Shown: positions 1 to 9,500 of the stretch, in pieces
Layout: every line of letters begins with the position of its first letter
Numbering within the stretch: the first letter of the stretch is position 1
NCBI RefSeq assembly: GCF_011421635.1
Contig: NZ_WTLI01000005.1
Span: 124,001-188,000, forward strand
Source: Paenibacillus turpanensis
GTDB taxonomy: Bacteria; Bacillota; Bacilli; Paenibacillales; YIM-B00363
Direction: 5' to 3'
DNA length: 64,000 nt
Translations under genes and position numbers: made by a program
The notes under the pieces: model-generated
Databases searched by the model: none
The model's input: only the letters and a program-made list of their open reading frames with translations
Told to the model about the DNA's origin: nothing

Positions 1-1
1 C

Positions 2-1063
2 CAGGCGTTTCATACCCATCGACGGATTAATGTAAAAATTGAAAAGGAATTCGTCCCTGCCAACTGCCTGCATCAGCTTGCGCTGAAAGCAGCCTCCGTT
101 GGGGTTACAGCTGTATCTGCGATCCTTACCGTGCAGGGAGGCTTATCCGTACCGGTCTTTCTCATGCTGGCCGTGTTCTCGTTTATCCTATTTAACCATG
201 TAGAGCAAATCAACAACGCCACTCATGTCCTGCAAATCATCCGTGCCACGCTGGATAAGCAGGACGACATGAAACGTGTGCAGCTGATTGATGAGGACGG
301 CAAAGACATGCAAGTCAAAGCGTACAGCATTGAATTGAATCAGGTTTCGTTTGCCTACGAACATCGCGAGGTGCTGAGCGGGATCAACGTAACGATTCCC
401 GAGAACACGACAACTGCTATTGTGGGACCGTCAGGCTCCGGCAAAACAACGCTATGTCACCTCATTGCCCGGTTCTACGACGTGGATGAAGGAAGAATTT
501 CCATTGGCGGTACAGATATTCGTCAGATGACCTGCGACAGCCTTCTTACAAACATCAGCATGGTCTTTCAGCAGGTGTATCTGTTTCATGATACGATTTT
601 GAACAACATCAAGTTCGGCAAACCGGATGCTACAATGGACGAGGTAATCGAAGCTGCAAAGCAGGCACGCTGCCACAAATTTATAACGGCCCTGCCCGAT
701 GGTTATCACACCATGGTCGGTGAAGGCGGCTCCTCCCTTTCGGGCGGGGAAAAGCAGCGGATCTCCATTGCCCGCGCGATGCTCAAAGACGCCCCGATTA
801 TTATCTTGGACGAAGCGACGGCTAGCGTCGACCCCGAGAACGAGCATTACCTGCAAGAGGCCATCAGCAGACTTACTCGCGGAAAAACCGTCATTGTCAT
901 TGCGCATCGTCTCGCAACCATTGAAAAGGCCGATCAGATTATCGTGCTGGATCGCGGTCGTTTGGTACAACGAGGCACCCATGAACAACTGGCCGCAGCC
1001 GACGGGGTTTACCGCAGGTTTATCTCCATTCGTGAGAAAGCGGAAAACTGGAGCATCGCATAG
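2..1063 (+). CDS. ABC exporter, membrane/ATPase fusion, 5'-truncated by window
   Basis: This is the C-terminal part of an ABC exporter subunit. The reading frame is open back to base 2, so the first in-frame GTG/ATG codons inside the window are not the true start. Residues before about 60 are the end of the transmembrane domain; the nucleotide-binding domain follows. It shows the Walker A motif GPSGSGKTT, the signature LSGGEKQR, the Walker B segment IIILDEAT and the H-loop AHR. The fusion of membrane and ATPase domains is typical of exporters of lipids, peptides or drugs that work as dimers in the cytoplasmic membrane. A partner half-transporter may lie upstream, outside the window. Substrate cannot be told from this fragment. 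Confidence 0.93.
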   Translation, partial: QAFHTHRRINVKIEKEFVPANCLHQLALKAASVGVTAVSAILTVQGGLSVPVFLMLAVFSFILFNHVEQINNATHVLQIIRATLDKQDDMKRVQLIDEDGKDMQVKAYSIELNQVSFAYEHREVLSGINVTIPENTTTAIVGPSGSGKTTLCHLIARFYDVDEGRISIGGTDIRQMTCDSLLTNISMVFQQVYLFHDTILNNIKFGKPDATMDEVIEAAKQARCHKFITALPDGYHTMVGEGGSSLSGGEKQRISIARAMLKDAPIIILDEATASVDPENEHYLQEAISRLTRGKTVIVIAHRLATIEKADQIIVLDRGRLVQRGTHEQLAAADGVYRRFISIREKAENWSIA

Positions 1064-1113
1064 CAAAAACACTCCTATCCCCGGCCCTTTTACAAAAAGG
1101 CTGGATAGAAGTG
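1064..1113 (-). terminator. Rho-independent terminator after the coat-protein genes
   Basis: A long stem pairs the CACT(C/T)CTATCC arm at about 1070-1080 with GGATAGAAGTG at 1103-1113. On the minus strand the stem is followed by a run of T, so it fits termination of transcription from the 1160-1604 coat genes. It lies directly behind the stop codon of the converging ABC exporter and may serve both strands. Confidence 0.6.
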
Positions 1114-1159
1114 CTTGCCTCAGCACTAAGCGGAGAAAGGCCAGCTTAACTCGGTGATT

Positions 1160-1408
1160 TTACTGAACGGTAAAAAGGCTTCTGACCTCTTGGATATCTT
1201 GCGGAGAGGCCGCATCCGCGGGCTGGTAATAGCCTTTTTGAAACGCCAGCTGATAAAAGTCGTATTGGCGCTGTTCATCAAAATTGCGGGTATCGATTAA
1301 CGCCTGCCGCAAGGACTGATTGTCGGTGTGGGCGATGTAAATCGCATAATTCATTAAGTTCGAGTGCATCGTGTGCAGGTAATCCAGCACCATGTCTTTT
1401 TCGTTCAT
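1160..1408 (-). CDS. Spore coat protein, CotF-like
   Basis: An 82-residue protein resembling the CotF-type coat domain, a short helical ferritin-like fold. Visible features are the amphipathic segments with YLHTMHSNLMNYAI near residues 10-23 and the Gln/Tyr-rich RQYDFYQLAFQKGYY near residues 47-61. CotF-like proteins are deposited on the spore coat during sporulation in Bacillus and relatives. It follows the 60-residue gene at 1422-1604 by 13 bases, so the two form one small operon. A good Shine-Dalgarno (AGGAGGGG) precedes the ATG. The family is assigned by recalled similarity only. Confidence 0.75.
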   Translation of the reverse strand: MNEKDMVLDYLHTMHSNLMNYAIYIAHTDNQSLRQALIDTRNFDEQRQYDFYQLAFQKGYYQPADAASPQDIQEVRSLFTVQ

Positions 1409-1421
1409 CCAGGTTCCCCTC

Positions 1422-1604
1422 CTATTTTAAAAAGGTGATAAGTGTTTGCTGTGTTGCTCTCGCTGTCGCGGCTTCCTGCTGGAAAGCTTGTTTAATTTGC
1501 GGATCGGTAGCTTGCTGCGCGTAGGTTTCAAGCTTATTGGCGTCATTTTGTGTTTTACCGATAAGGTGACGCAGGTTTTGCAGCTCGAGTTCCGACAATT
1601 GCAT
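1422..1604 (-). CDS. Small coat-associated helical protein
   Basis: A 60-residue, Gln/Ala-rich, wholly helical protein (LSELELQNLRHLIGKTQ near the start). It has an AGGAGGT ribosome site eight bases before the ATG, so it is a real gene despite its length. Short helical proteins of this kind stand directly before CotF-like genes in Paenibacillus and Bacillus and are usually annotated as spore coat or hypothetical. It would be co-transcribed with the CotF-like gene. The molecular role is unknown; a structural coat or scaffold part is inferred from the neighbour only. Confidence 0.65.
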   Translation of the reverse strand: MQLSELELQNLRHLIGKTQNDANKLETYAQQATDPQIKQAFQQEAATARATQQTLITFLK

Positions 1605-1829
1605 GGTTGTGGACCTCCTTTCCTTTTTGTATGATTTGGCGTGAGTTCATGCCATCACGTTTTTTAATATCCCATTAGACATTCGAATTATTCCTGCACA
1701 CAAAACATTTTTAAATAACTAAAAAAGTTTCCCTGTTCCAACATCTATACCCTCTATGAGAATCAGCGCATCTGCCGCTGGGCAACCGATAAAAAATCTC
1801 CCCACCGGCGATTAAGAAATCACAACCCT

Positions 1830-2702
1830 TTATTTTCCTCTTCGATAAAACAGAGGTGCATTTCCCGTCACGGCCTTAAATACCCTGCCGAAATTCGTAA
1901 CGCTGCCGAAACCGACTTTCTTGGCGATCAGCTGCACCTTCATCGAGGATTCTTCAAGCAGCTTCTTCGCTTCTTTAATGCGAACGCTGTTTACATACTC
2001 CACGAACGTGAAACCCGTTGCTTCCTTAAAAAAACGGCTCAGATAATATGGGCTGATATAGAATTTCTCCGCCAGCAGCTGCAACGTTAATTGTTCCGGA
2101 TAATGATCATTAATGTAACGAACAATTTCAAAAATCCTTTCGTGCATGGGGCTTGGCTGCTCCGAAGGCTCCAAGGCGTTTACCTTCATATGCCGGCAGC
2201 AGACGATCAGCAGCTGCATGACCAGCGTCTGCGTATACATTTCGAAGCCGGGCGGCCTCTCCTTCGATTCCTGAATCATACTTCGCGCAATCGCCTCAAC
2301 AGTTAGCCGAAGCTGTAAGGGACAATGTATGATCAAATACTCGTTGTCAAAGAGCGGCTGCAAAATTTCTTTATGCGAGCCGTCCGGCGTAATCAAATGA
2401 CTCGGGTGTATATTTATGATCAGCCGTTCATGCTCGGGCATTTCCGTATTCGTCGTTCGATGTAGAACATTCGGAGAGATAACGACGACATCGCCTTCGC
2501 TAATGACGAACGTCCGGTCTTTAATGAAAAATTCCCGATTGCCGGAAAGCAAGAAGTAAATTTCGTATGTACTATGAAAGTGGCTGTCCGGCATATGGTG
2601 ACTTAATGCCTTCCGATAGGAAACGGAGAACGTTCCGGCTTCATTTTGAAAATGTAGATTTCCCGTTGCTTCCCCCTCCTCTATTTCACGATGTGCTTTC
2701 AT
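1830..2702 (-). CDS. AraC-family regulator with cupin sensor
   Basis: A 290-residue regulator with an N-terminal cupin-like sugar-sensing domain (about residues 20-150, including HSTYEIYFLLSG and the VVISPNVLHRT strand) and a C-terminal AraC double helix-turn-helix (LTLQLLAEKFYISPYYLSRFF followed by VGFGSVTNFGRVFK). The frame runs upstream to 2783 but would then overlap the promoter region of the divergent gene and begin with an unlikely hydrophobic tail; the ATG at 2702 (MKAHREIEEG) is preferred, though its ribosome site is weak. It is divergent from the GH105 gene at 2801 and very likely controls it in response to a rhamnogalacturonan-derived sugar. A perfect AATGTACATT palindrome at 2745-2754 lies between the two genes. 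Confidence 0.88.
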   Translation of the reverse strand: MKAHREIEEGEATGNLHFQNEAGTFSVSYRKALSHHMPDSHFHSTYEIYFLLSGNREFFIKDRTFVISEGDVVVISPNVLHRTTNTEMPEHERLIINIHPSHLITPDGSHKEILQPLFDNEYLIIHCPLQLRLTVEAIARSMIQESKERPPGFEMYTQTLVMQLLIVCCRHMKVNALEPSEQPSPMHERIFEIVRYINDHYPEQLTLQLLAEKFYISPYYLSRFFKEATGFTFVEYVNSVRIKEAKKLLEESSMKVQLIAKKVGFGSVTNFGRVFKAVTGNAPLFYRRGK

Positions 2703-2800
2703 TTTACCGCAAAATATAAGAAGAATTAAAGCATATACGCAAATAATGTACATTTTGTGATGGTAAGATGGAGGTAAGTTCAAGAAGGAGGATGTTACAT

Positions 2801-3904
2801 ATGAATTCCAATGTATCTACGCTGACCCCGATCCAATGGGCGGAAAAAGCCTGCGAAGCATTAATGGCCAAATTCGAACCGGAAATGCTGCCGCCGGACC
2901 GGTTTCACTATCATCAAGGCGTCTTTCTGTCCGGCATGGAGAAATGCTGGCGGCAGACTGGAGACCAGAAATATTATGATTACTTAAAAGCATGGGTAGA
3001 CAGTCAAGTACTCGTGGATGGCAGCATCAAAAAGTTCAAGCCCGATGAGTTAGACGATATTCAGCCGGGAGTTCTTCTCTATAATTTATATGAGCAAACG
3101 GGAGACGAACGGTATAAGAAAGCCCTATATCATCTCGTTCCTTTGCTGAAGGAATGGAGAACGAACCCATCCGGCGGCTTCTGGCATAAAGGACATTACC
3201 CGAACCAAATGTGGCTCGACGGCTTGTATATGGCAGGTCCGATCGCCGTTCAGTTTGCGAAGACCTTCGGTGAAAGCGAATACTTTGACATGATGACGTT
3301 CCAAGCGCTCCTGATGGCAAAGCATACGAAAGACCCTGTCACCGGGCTGTTGTACCACGGTTGGGACGAAACCAAGGAAGCAGCTTGGGCGGATCCGGAA
3401 ACCGGCTTGGCGCCTGAGTTCTGGGGACGAGCGATTGGCTGGTATCCGGTAGCTTTGCTGGAAATGTTCGAGTACCTGCCGGAGGATCACAAAGATAAAG
3501 CCGCGCTTACGGAAATTCTGCAAGATTTACTCATCGCCCTCACTAACTATCAGGATCCTGCAACGGGCTTATGGTATCAGGTTGTTGATAAAGGGGATCG
3601 TCCGGATAACTGGCTGGAAAATTCGTGTACTTCCTTGTATGTCCATGCCATCGCCAAAGCGGTGCGTTTCGGTTACCTTGACGAAAAATATATGGAGTAT
3701 GCTTGGAAGGGCTATCAGGGCGTAATCGATACACTGAAGTTCGACGAGAACGGCAACGTTGTCATCGGTCAAATTTGTATCGGTACCGGCATCGGCGATT
3801 ACGCTCATTATATTGCCCGTCCGACCAGTGAGAACGATCTGCACGGCGCAGGAGCCTTTATTCTGATGTGCGTAGAAATGAGCCAAGCGAAGCCGCAATC
3901 GTAA
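2801..3904 (+). CDS. GH105 unsaturated rhamnogalacturonyl hydrolase (YteR-like)
   Basis: A 367-residue glycoside hydrolase of the GH88/GH105 clan with the alpha/alpha-six-barrel layout. It resembles YteR of B. subtilis (373 residues), which removes the unsaturated galacturonate left by rhamnogalacturonan lyases by hydrating the double bond. MWLDGLYMAGP carries the expected catalytic aspartate; GRAIGWYPVALLEMFEYLP and the late GTGIGDY segment fit the family. There is no signal peptide, so it acts in the cytoplasm on imported oligosaccharides. The ATG at 2801 follows an AAGGAGG site; an upstream in-frame start at 2768 is less likely. It stands alone with its divergent AraC regulator; no lyase or transporter is adjacent. 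Confidence 0.9.
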   Translation: MNSNVSTLTPIQWAEKACEALMAKFEPEMLPPDRFHYHQGVFLSGMEKCWRQTGDQKYYDYLKAWVDSQVLVDGSIKKFKPDELDDIQPGVLLYNLYEQTGDERYKKALYHLVPLLKEWRTNPSGGFWHKGHYPNQMWLDGLYMAGPIAVQFAKTFGESEYFDMMTFQALLMAKHTKDPVTGLLYHGWDETKEAAWADPETGLAPEFWGRAIGWYPVALLEMFEYLPEDHKDKAALTEILQDLLIALTNYQDPATGLWYQVVDKGDRPDNWLENSCTSLYVHAIAKAVRFGYLDEKYMEYAWKGYQGVIDTLKFDENGNVVIGQICIGTGIGDYAHYIARPTSENDLHGAGAFILMCVEMSQAKPQS

Positions 3905-3908
3905 TGTG

Positions 3909-3952
3909 AAAAAGCCGCATGATCCTATGAAAAAATGGATCATGCGGCTTTT
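3909..3952. terminator. Bidirectional terminator
   Basis: An almost perfect stem of about 16 base pairs (AAAAGCCGCATGATCC and its complement) with an 11-base loop. It has A-rich and T-rich flanks on both sides and lies between two converging genes, so it can end both the GH105 and the GGDEF transcripts. Confidence 0.9.
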
Positions 3953-3955
3953 GGT

Positions 3956-4900
3956 TTAATAAAATCGGTATGCTCTTTTCCCTGCTGCTTTCGCTTGATA
4001 CAAAGCCTGATCGGCCTTTTTCAACAGTGCGTTTAAGTCTTGACGATCCTCCGGATGGCAGGTGACGATGCCGATGCTGGCTGATAAATCGCACTCTTTT
4101 ATCGGAAACTCCCAGGCAGACAAACGGGAAATGATTTCTTCCGCATAAGTAGAGAGAAGTGCTGAATCCATCACCTCTGGAACAGTAATGATAAACTCAT
4201 CACCACCCAGCCGCACAGCAAACCCATTATGTTTTGTAACGTACGAATTTATACGGTGAGAGGCCTCTTTTAATACGAAGTCTCCCTTGTCATGTCCGTA
4301 AAGATCATTGACCTTCTTAAACCCATCTAAATCAAGGAAAAAGATCGCCCCGCTTGTTGAAGGCTCGGCGGAAAAATGCTTGGATAGATACTGCCTATTG
4401 TACAGGCCGGTCAAAGCATCTCGAAAGGCCATTTGCTCTAAGGCGAGATAATAGGAGAACATTTTAGAAATACGCTGCAGCATTCGAACGCTCTTTGGGT
4501 CGAACGTGGATGCTAAGGAGTGGACAGCACAAAGCGTTCCAAATACTTCCCCGTTCTCCTGTACGATCGGAACTCCAACATAGGAATTCACATTTGCATC
4601 CAGAATTACATTTCTCACGTCATCTAAACATGATTCTTTACTCATGTCTTCATAGATTAATGGCATCCGGTTATCGAAATCAATCCTTTGGCAAACCGTA
4701 CCTTGTATGTCAAGCTCCATGCCCTCTGTTATCCGGCTTCCCGAGTTGTTGTCCAATACTTTTAAAATAAGCTGTTGGGTTTGAGTTATCGCACTTAGGA
4801 ATATGAGCTTGTCCTTCATAAATTCACTGGCCATTTGCAAAACATCATTTGCTAATTCTTCAAAATTGGTATAAAGCTGAAGTTCATTTGAAGAAATCAT
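3956..4900 (-). CDS. Diguanylate cyclase with GAF sensor domain
   Basis: A 314-residue soluble protein with an N-terminal GAF domain (about residues 15-150, with NSYVGVPIVQENGEVFGTLC) and a C-terminal GGDEF domain beginning at DALTGLYNR. The active-site signature is intact as RLGGDEF, so it should make cyclic di-GMP from two GTP. The inhibitory RxxD site expected five residues before the signature is absent (TKHN stands there), so product feedback may be lacking. The GAF domain suggests control by a small ligand or redox state. A monocistronic gene; a 16-base palindrome lies upstream at 4985-5000. Confidence 0.92.
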   Translation of the reverse strand: MISSNELQLYTNFEELANDVLQMASEFMKDKLIFLSAITQTQQLILKVLDNNSGSRITEGMELDIQGTVCQRIDFDNRMPLIYEDMSKESCLDDVRNVILDANVNSYVGVPIVQENGEVFGTLCAVHSLASTFDPKSVRMLQRISKMFSYYLALEQMAFRDALTGLYNRQYLSKHFSAEPSTSGAIFFLDLDGFKKVNDLYGHDKGDFVLKEASHRINSYVTKHNGFAVRLGGDEFIITVPEVMDSALLSTYAEEIISRLSAWEFPIKECDLSASIGIVTCHPEDRQDLNALLKKADQALYQAKAAGKRAYRFY

Positions 4901-4984
4901 TACGAATCCACTTCCTCTTATGTCGTTCCTGTTTCACTCCGTTGCCCTTATTATGAACTCGATAGTTTTAAAAAGTAAACGAAA

Positions 4985-5000
4985 TTTGACGCGTGTCAAA
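4985..5000. promoter_or_regulatory. Palindrome upstream of the diguanylate cyclase gene
   Basis: TTTGACGCGTGTCAAA is a 6-4-6 inverted repeat (TTTGAC/GTCAAA) about 85 bases before the cyclase start. On the minus strand it includes a TTGACA hexamer that could be a -35 element, but no clear -10 follows at 17 bases. It could be an operator; the regulator is unknown. Confidence 0.35.
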
Positions 5001-5012
5001 AACAGGACAAAC

Positions 5013-5061
5013 AAAAGAGTGATTCTCTTCCACCGCGAAATGTGGTTCGAATCACTCTTTC
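5013..5061 (-). terminator. Terminator of the flavoreductase gene
   Basis: A stem of 12 base pairs (AAAGAGTGATTC and its complement) with an inner CCAC/GTGG hairpin; on the minus strand it is followed by TTTTGTTTG. It stands just after the stop codon of the gene at 5089. Confidence 0.85.
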
Positions 5062-5088
5062 GTCTATAGTAAAACATATTTATGATTA

Positions 5089-6240
5089 TTAATACACGTC
5101 ACGCTGGTAACGCCCTTGCTCCTGCAAATCATTTAAGTATGCTTCTGCGGCTTCACGAGACATCGAGCCTTCTTTTTCGATAATATCGATCAGCATGTTG
5201 TGGACGTCTTTCGCCATATGCTGCTTATCTCCGCAAATATAGAAATAAGCTCCACCCTGCAGCCATTCAAACAATTCTTTACTGTTTTCAAGCATTTTGT
5301 GCTGTACATATACTTTTTGCTCGGTATCACGGGAAAACGCCGCATCTAAGCGAGTCAACACACCGTCCTTTTGATACTGCTCCAATTCATCCTGATATAG
5401 GAAGTCCGTAGCCGAACGCTGGTCGCCGAAAAACAACCATGCTCTACCTGCTGCTTTTGTTACCGCACGTTCCTGAATGAAGGAACGGAATGGCGCAATT
5501 CCTGTTCCCGGGCCAACCATAATAATATCCTTCTCTTGCGATTCCGGCAGATTAAAGTGTTTATTTTGCTGAATAAATACTGGAACCGTATCCCCTTCTG
5601 GCAGGCGCTCCGCGCAGTAAACCGAGCATACTCCCTTGCGTTCACGTCCGTGAGCCATGTATCGCACGGCACCGATGGTAAGGTGCACTTCCTCCGGGTT
5701 CGCGGCGATGCTGCTTGCGATGGAATACAGACGCGGCGGCATTTTTCGCAGAAGCGACAGCATTTCTTCGGCGGAAGCCTTCCATGGACCGAAATCGCGC
5801 AGCAAATCAAGGAAATCACGGCCGTCAATGTATTCCTTCAATTGCTCCACATTTTCACTCGATACCAGCTGCTGAAGCTCTGCATGATCTGTAAAGCTCG
5901 CTGCTTGCTGTACAATTTTTTTCGTCAATAACGTAATTTCGAAATGAGTAGTTAGCGCTTCTTTTAATGGGAGGGTATCGCCCTGCTTATTAATGGTGAT
6001 CGGCTGCTCCGCATCCCATTTCGTTTCCTCCAGAATCGCAGATACAAGCTGTGGATCATTCGCCGGGATGACTCCCAAGCAATCTCCAGGCACATAGGAG
6101 AGGTTCGATCCCTTTAACGATAGCTCCAGGTGTCTCGTTTCTTTACTGGATCCAGCACCATTTAAATTAACATTTTTAAGTACCTTTGCTTGAAAAGGAT
6201 TCGTTCTTGAATAAGCGGTTTGTCCTTCCGTCGTTTGCAT
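5089..6240 (-). CDS. CysJ-like NADPH flavoreductase lacking the flavodoxin domain
   Basis: A 383-residue protein matching the FAD- and NADPH-binding half of the sulfite reductase flavoprotein CysJ (about 600 residues in full). The FAD domain (about residues 10-220) carries PPRLYSIASS, which binds the flavin, and the later GKG/GVCSVYC-type strand. The NADPH domain carries MVGPGTGIAPFRSFIQER, FFGDQRS, YICGD and the C-terminal QGRYQRDVY with the aromatic end seen in this family. The N-terminal FMN-binding flavodoxin domain is missing and no remnant was found upstream. It may pass electrons to a separate flavodoxin or directly to a reductase. The ATG at 6240 is preferred over the GTG at 6249 because AGAGGTGG sits eight bases before it. 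No cysI lies nearby. Confidence 0.87.
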   Translation of the reverse strand: MQTTEGQTAYSRTNPFQAKVLKNVNLNGAGSSKETRHLELSLKGSNLSYVPGDCLGVIPANDPQLVSAILEETKWDAEQPITINKQGDTLPLKEALTTHFEITLLTKKIVQQAASFTDHAELQQLVSSENVEQLKEYIDGRDFLDLLRDFGPWKASAEEMLSLLRKMPPRLYSIASSIAANPEEVHLTIGAVRYMAHGRERKGVCSVYCAERLPEGDTVPVFIQQNKHFNLPESQEKDIIMVGPGTGIAPFRSFIQERAVTKAAGRAWLFFGDQRSATDFLYQDELEQYQKDGVLTRLDAAFSRDTEQKVYVQHKMLENSKELFEWLQGGAYFYICGDKQHMAKDVHNMLIDIIEKEGSMSREAAEAYLNDLQEQGRYQRDVY

Positions 6241-6434
6241 AATCTCCACCTCTATATCTTTACATAGTGATAAAACTCATTGATCTAAACAGAAAAGCAA
6301 GTACGTTAATTAAAACACTCGTCATGAGGTTCTTCAAGATGTCCAGGGTAAAAATATGTGCTATGAATTGTCTATTTCTTGAAAATTTCATCCCTGTACC
6401 CTACCCTATATACTAACGATAATCTCTGATTTTC

Positions 6435-6446
6435 TCAACCGGTTGA
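6435..6446. promoter_or_regulatory. TCAACCGGTTGA palindrome in a 334-base intergenic region
   Basis: The region 6241-6574 has no gene. It holds this perfect 12-base palindrome about 195 bases before the flavoreductase start and, around it, an imperfect inverted repeat AACGATAATC/GATAATCGTT (6416-6453). The rest is AT-rich and shows only the terminator at 6497. The palindrome resembles a LacI/GalR-type operator core; a function is not established. Confidence 0.3.
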
Positions 6447-6496
6447 TAATCGTTCGCATTTCTTTGAATAGAAGCGCCTTTATGTAGGCAAAAAGG

Positions 6497-6558
6497 GAAC
6501 CCCCTTTAACGGAAAAAGCCTTGGATCTAAAGCAGGCCTTTTCCGATCAAGGGGGTTC
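6497..6558 (-). terminator. Terminator of the SLH surface-protein gene
   Basis: A two-part stem, GAACCCCCTT with GGGGGTTC and an inner GGAAAAAGCC with GGCCTTTTCC, just after the stop codon of the surface-protein gene. The T-run on the minus strand is modest, but the stem is long and GC-rich. Confidence 0.8.
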
Positions 6559-6574
6559 TTAACGTTGAAAATAA

Positions 6575-9500
6575 TTATTCGTTCTTGCTGTTAATCAAAT
6601 CTGCTTTTTGCAGCAGCTTTTCCAGCATTACTGCCGTTTGCGCTCTCGTTACCGAATCGGCTGGATGTAAATTCCCATTGTACCCTTGTGCAATACCCTG
6701 GTTTACAACCGCTGCCGTTGCATTGACAGCCCAATCACCCACTTCACGGTGGTCATCGAATTGATCCAAAAGCTGCACGGCCTCCTGCTGATTCATTCCC
6801 TCTTCAAGCTTCGAGAGCTTCATCGCACGATTCAAAATTACCATTGCTTCTACTCGAGAAATCGTTTGGTTCGGCTGGAACGTTCCATCCTCGTAACCGT
6901 TGACCAATCCGTAGGCCAAGGCAGCTTGAACGGCTTGGTAATACCATTCGGAGCTGTGAATATCCGTCATCATAACGCCAGCCTGATGGCTTGTCTTATA
7001 CAGTCCCATTGCCCTAGTGACAAGTGCTGCAAACTCAGCTCGGGTAATGTTTTGGTCCGGAGCAAATTCCTGATCCGAGATCCCTTGGATGATAAGTCTG
7101 GAGCCCATATTGTTAACGGAATCCTTACTCCAATGCTGCTCGACATCGGTAAATGATGTTGGGTTCCAAACGACAGAATAGGTGCTGTTCGTTAAACTGC
7201 TAATAAGTGCAAAATACGCCCCGTCCATGGACACCACCTTAGTAGGTACATGAGAAATCGTTCCATCGCTGTTTAAGACGACGCCTGTCGTGATTCTGCT
7301 CGGGTCTACTCCATTTGGAATCGCAATGGCCCGCTCAACGTAGCTGTTGAACGTATTGACGTCCACCGTATTACCGTTATAAGTCGCTTGAACTTCGAAA
7401 TCAACAGGCTCGATAACCAACTCAAGCTTTTCTTTTTGCGAAGCCAGCTTCATTTGATCCCTATTTTCCTGCGACGATTGTGCAATGCGAATGCCGATTG
7501 TAATATCTTTCAGTTCAACCTTAGCACCCATTTGACTAGAGATCCGGTCAATGTTGATTTGGGAGGCTGGAAGCGTATAATGAGCACGATTAGTCTGGAT
7601 TTCAATAACCGCCTCTTTCCTTTCCATCGCCTTAACCAGTTGACCGTTCAGCTCTCCGATAACAATTTCGGAATCCGATTGTACCGGAATACTGACGGAT
7701 CGGCTGCTATCCTGCTCGATACGTGCGATCACCTTGTCATTATCTACTTGTACCTTCGTTACTTTTTTGCCCGCTACGTTAGAAGTCGATGCCGTAGCGG
7801 ATTGTTCTTGAATTTTCCCGTCTACTTTAACAGCTATTCCTTGGTTCTGTTGAGATGCGGCTGGTTGTGCAGGAGCTGCATAAGCTGGCGCAGCGCCCCC
7901 GCCGCCGGAAGATTCTTCATCAGACGATGCCGCGCGGATCACATTTAATACGTACGTCTTACGGGTAACGCCGTCCTGCGCAAGCACCTCAATACTTACT
8001 GTGTTGCTGCCCTCTTGGAGCGCAACGCTTGTTCCTACATTATTTTGCATCTCCAATTGATTCAAGCTGAGCTTCGCATTCGGCTCGTAGACGGCAGCAG
8101 TAACGGTTACCTCGGCCGTTAAATTCGGTACATTTGCTTCATAGCTTGGTTGTTCTTCGTTAAATACAGGCATAAAATTGACCGAATCTACAGAAAGCAG
8201 CTTTAAACGCGCATCATTGGACAATGCTCTAGAAATCCGAATTTCATAGGTCATCAACGTTCCGTCCTGGGCAGTCACTTGGACAGGAATTACGTTATCG
8301 CCGACCGAAAGCGGAATCGTCGCGATTGCCGTTCCAGCAAGCATGGCCTGGGACTCATGATTAATATTGATGCTAGCATATTGGTTATAAACCGAAGCGG
8401 TTACCGTAGCACTAGCAACCTCGTTTGAAACCTGGAGGTGAAAACTCGTTTGATTCGTAGTGTCCGTGCTGGTCACAAGAGTTGTTGTTTTCTCCTCTGC
8501 TGCGACAACAAGGTCAGAAAGCTTAGCATTCGCCGATTTCAATACATCGATGCGAGCGAAAGCCGTGTCGGTAAGCTGCCCGCTGTCACTAACCTGATAT
8601 TGAAATGACTCTGTCGTGCTGCTGTCCGTAATAAATCCTGCGTTAGGCGTATAGGTAAACATTCCCCCGCCATTCGCTTCCAACGTAACTATCCCGTTCT
8701 GCGGCTGTTGTACGATCGTATACGTCAATTGTTCAGACGTACTCTCTACGTCGGCTGCTGCAAGGCGCCCGTTAAAAGAGGTATCAACAAACGTCGAATA
8801 GCGGGTATCTGTCGCGGCCGGAGCATCGTTGATCTCTTGAATGGAAACCTGAATGTGCGCGATATTGGAATCGGATATCCCGTCATTTACCTTGAACGTA
8901 AAGGAATCCGAACCATTCTCGTTGAGATTTGGCTGATAAACATAGGCTCCAGTAGCCGGATTCGTAATGGTTACTGTTCCTTTGCCCGGCTGATCCACCA
9001 CACTGTATATTAGCGTATCCCCGTCTACATCTTTGCCCGGTAAAGTACCATGAGCTGCGGTATCCTCGACTGCGTGAAGCGTACCATTTTCCGCTATAGG
9101 CGTATCCTGTACCGGTGTGATCGTGACGGTAATGGAAGCTGGCAAGGAGTTTGATCTTCCATCGTTGGTTTTGAAGCTAAATTCATCCGTTCCCGTGGCG
9201 TCTAGGTTAGGGGTATAACGGTATGTTCCCGCTGCCGGATCGGTAATCGTCACCGTACCCTTCGAAGCCGGAGTCACAATGTGATACGTTAACGGTTCCT
9301 GATCAGCATCGGTGCCTTTGAGTGTTCCCGTAGCGAAGCTATCCTCCGTTACGTTGAGAACGTCAGGCAGAGCTATAGGTATAGAGTTGTTTGATGCAAA
9401 TGTAGTTCTTCCGCTCGTCGTACCGTCTCCCAATAACCCTGTGGCATTGTATCCGGTCGAGTAGATCCGATTTCCGCTCGTTACAATGAAGCTATTATTG

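Noticed and set aside
699-1157. Frame of 152 codons overlapping the ABC exporter end
   Set aside because: Fully inside the ATPase coding region in another frame, without family similarity; a shadow.
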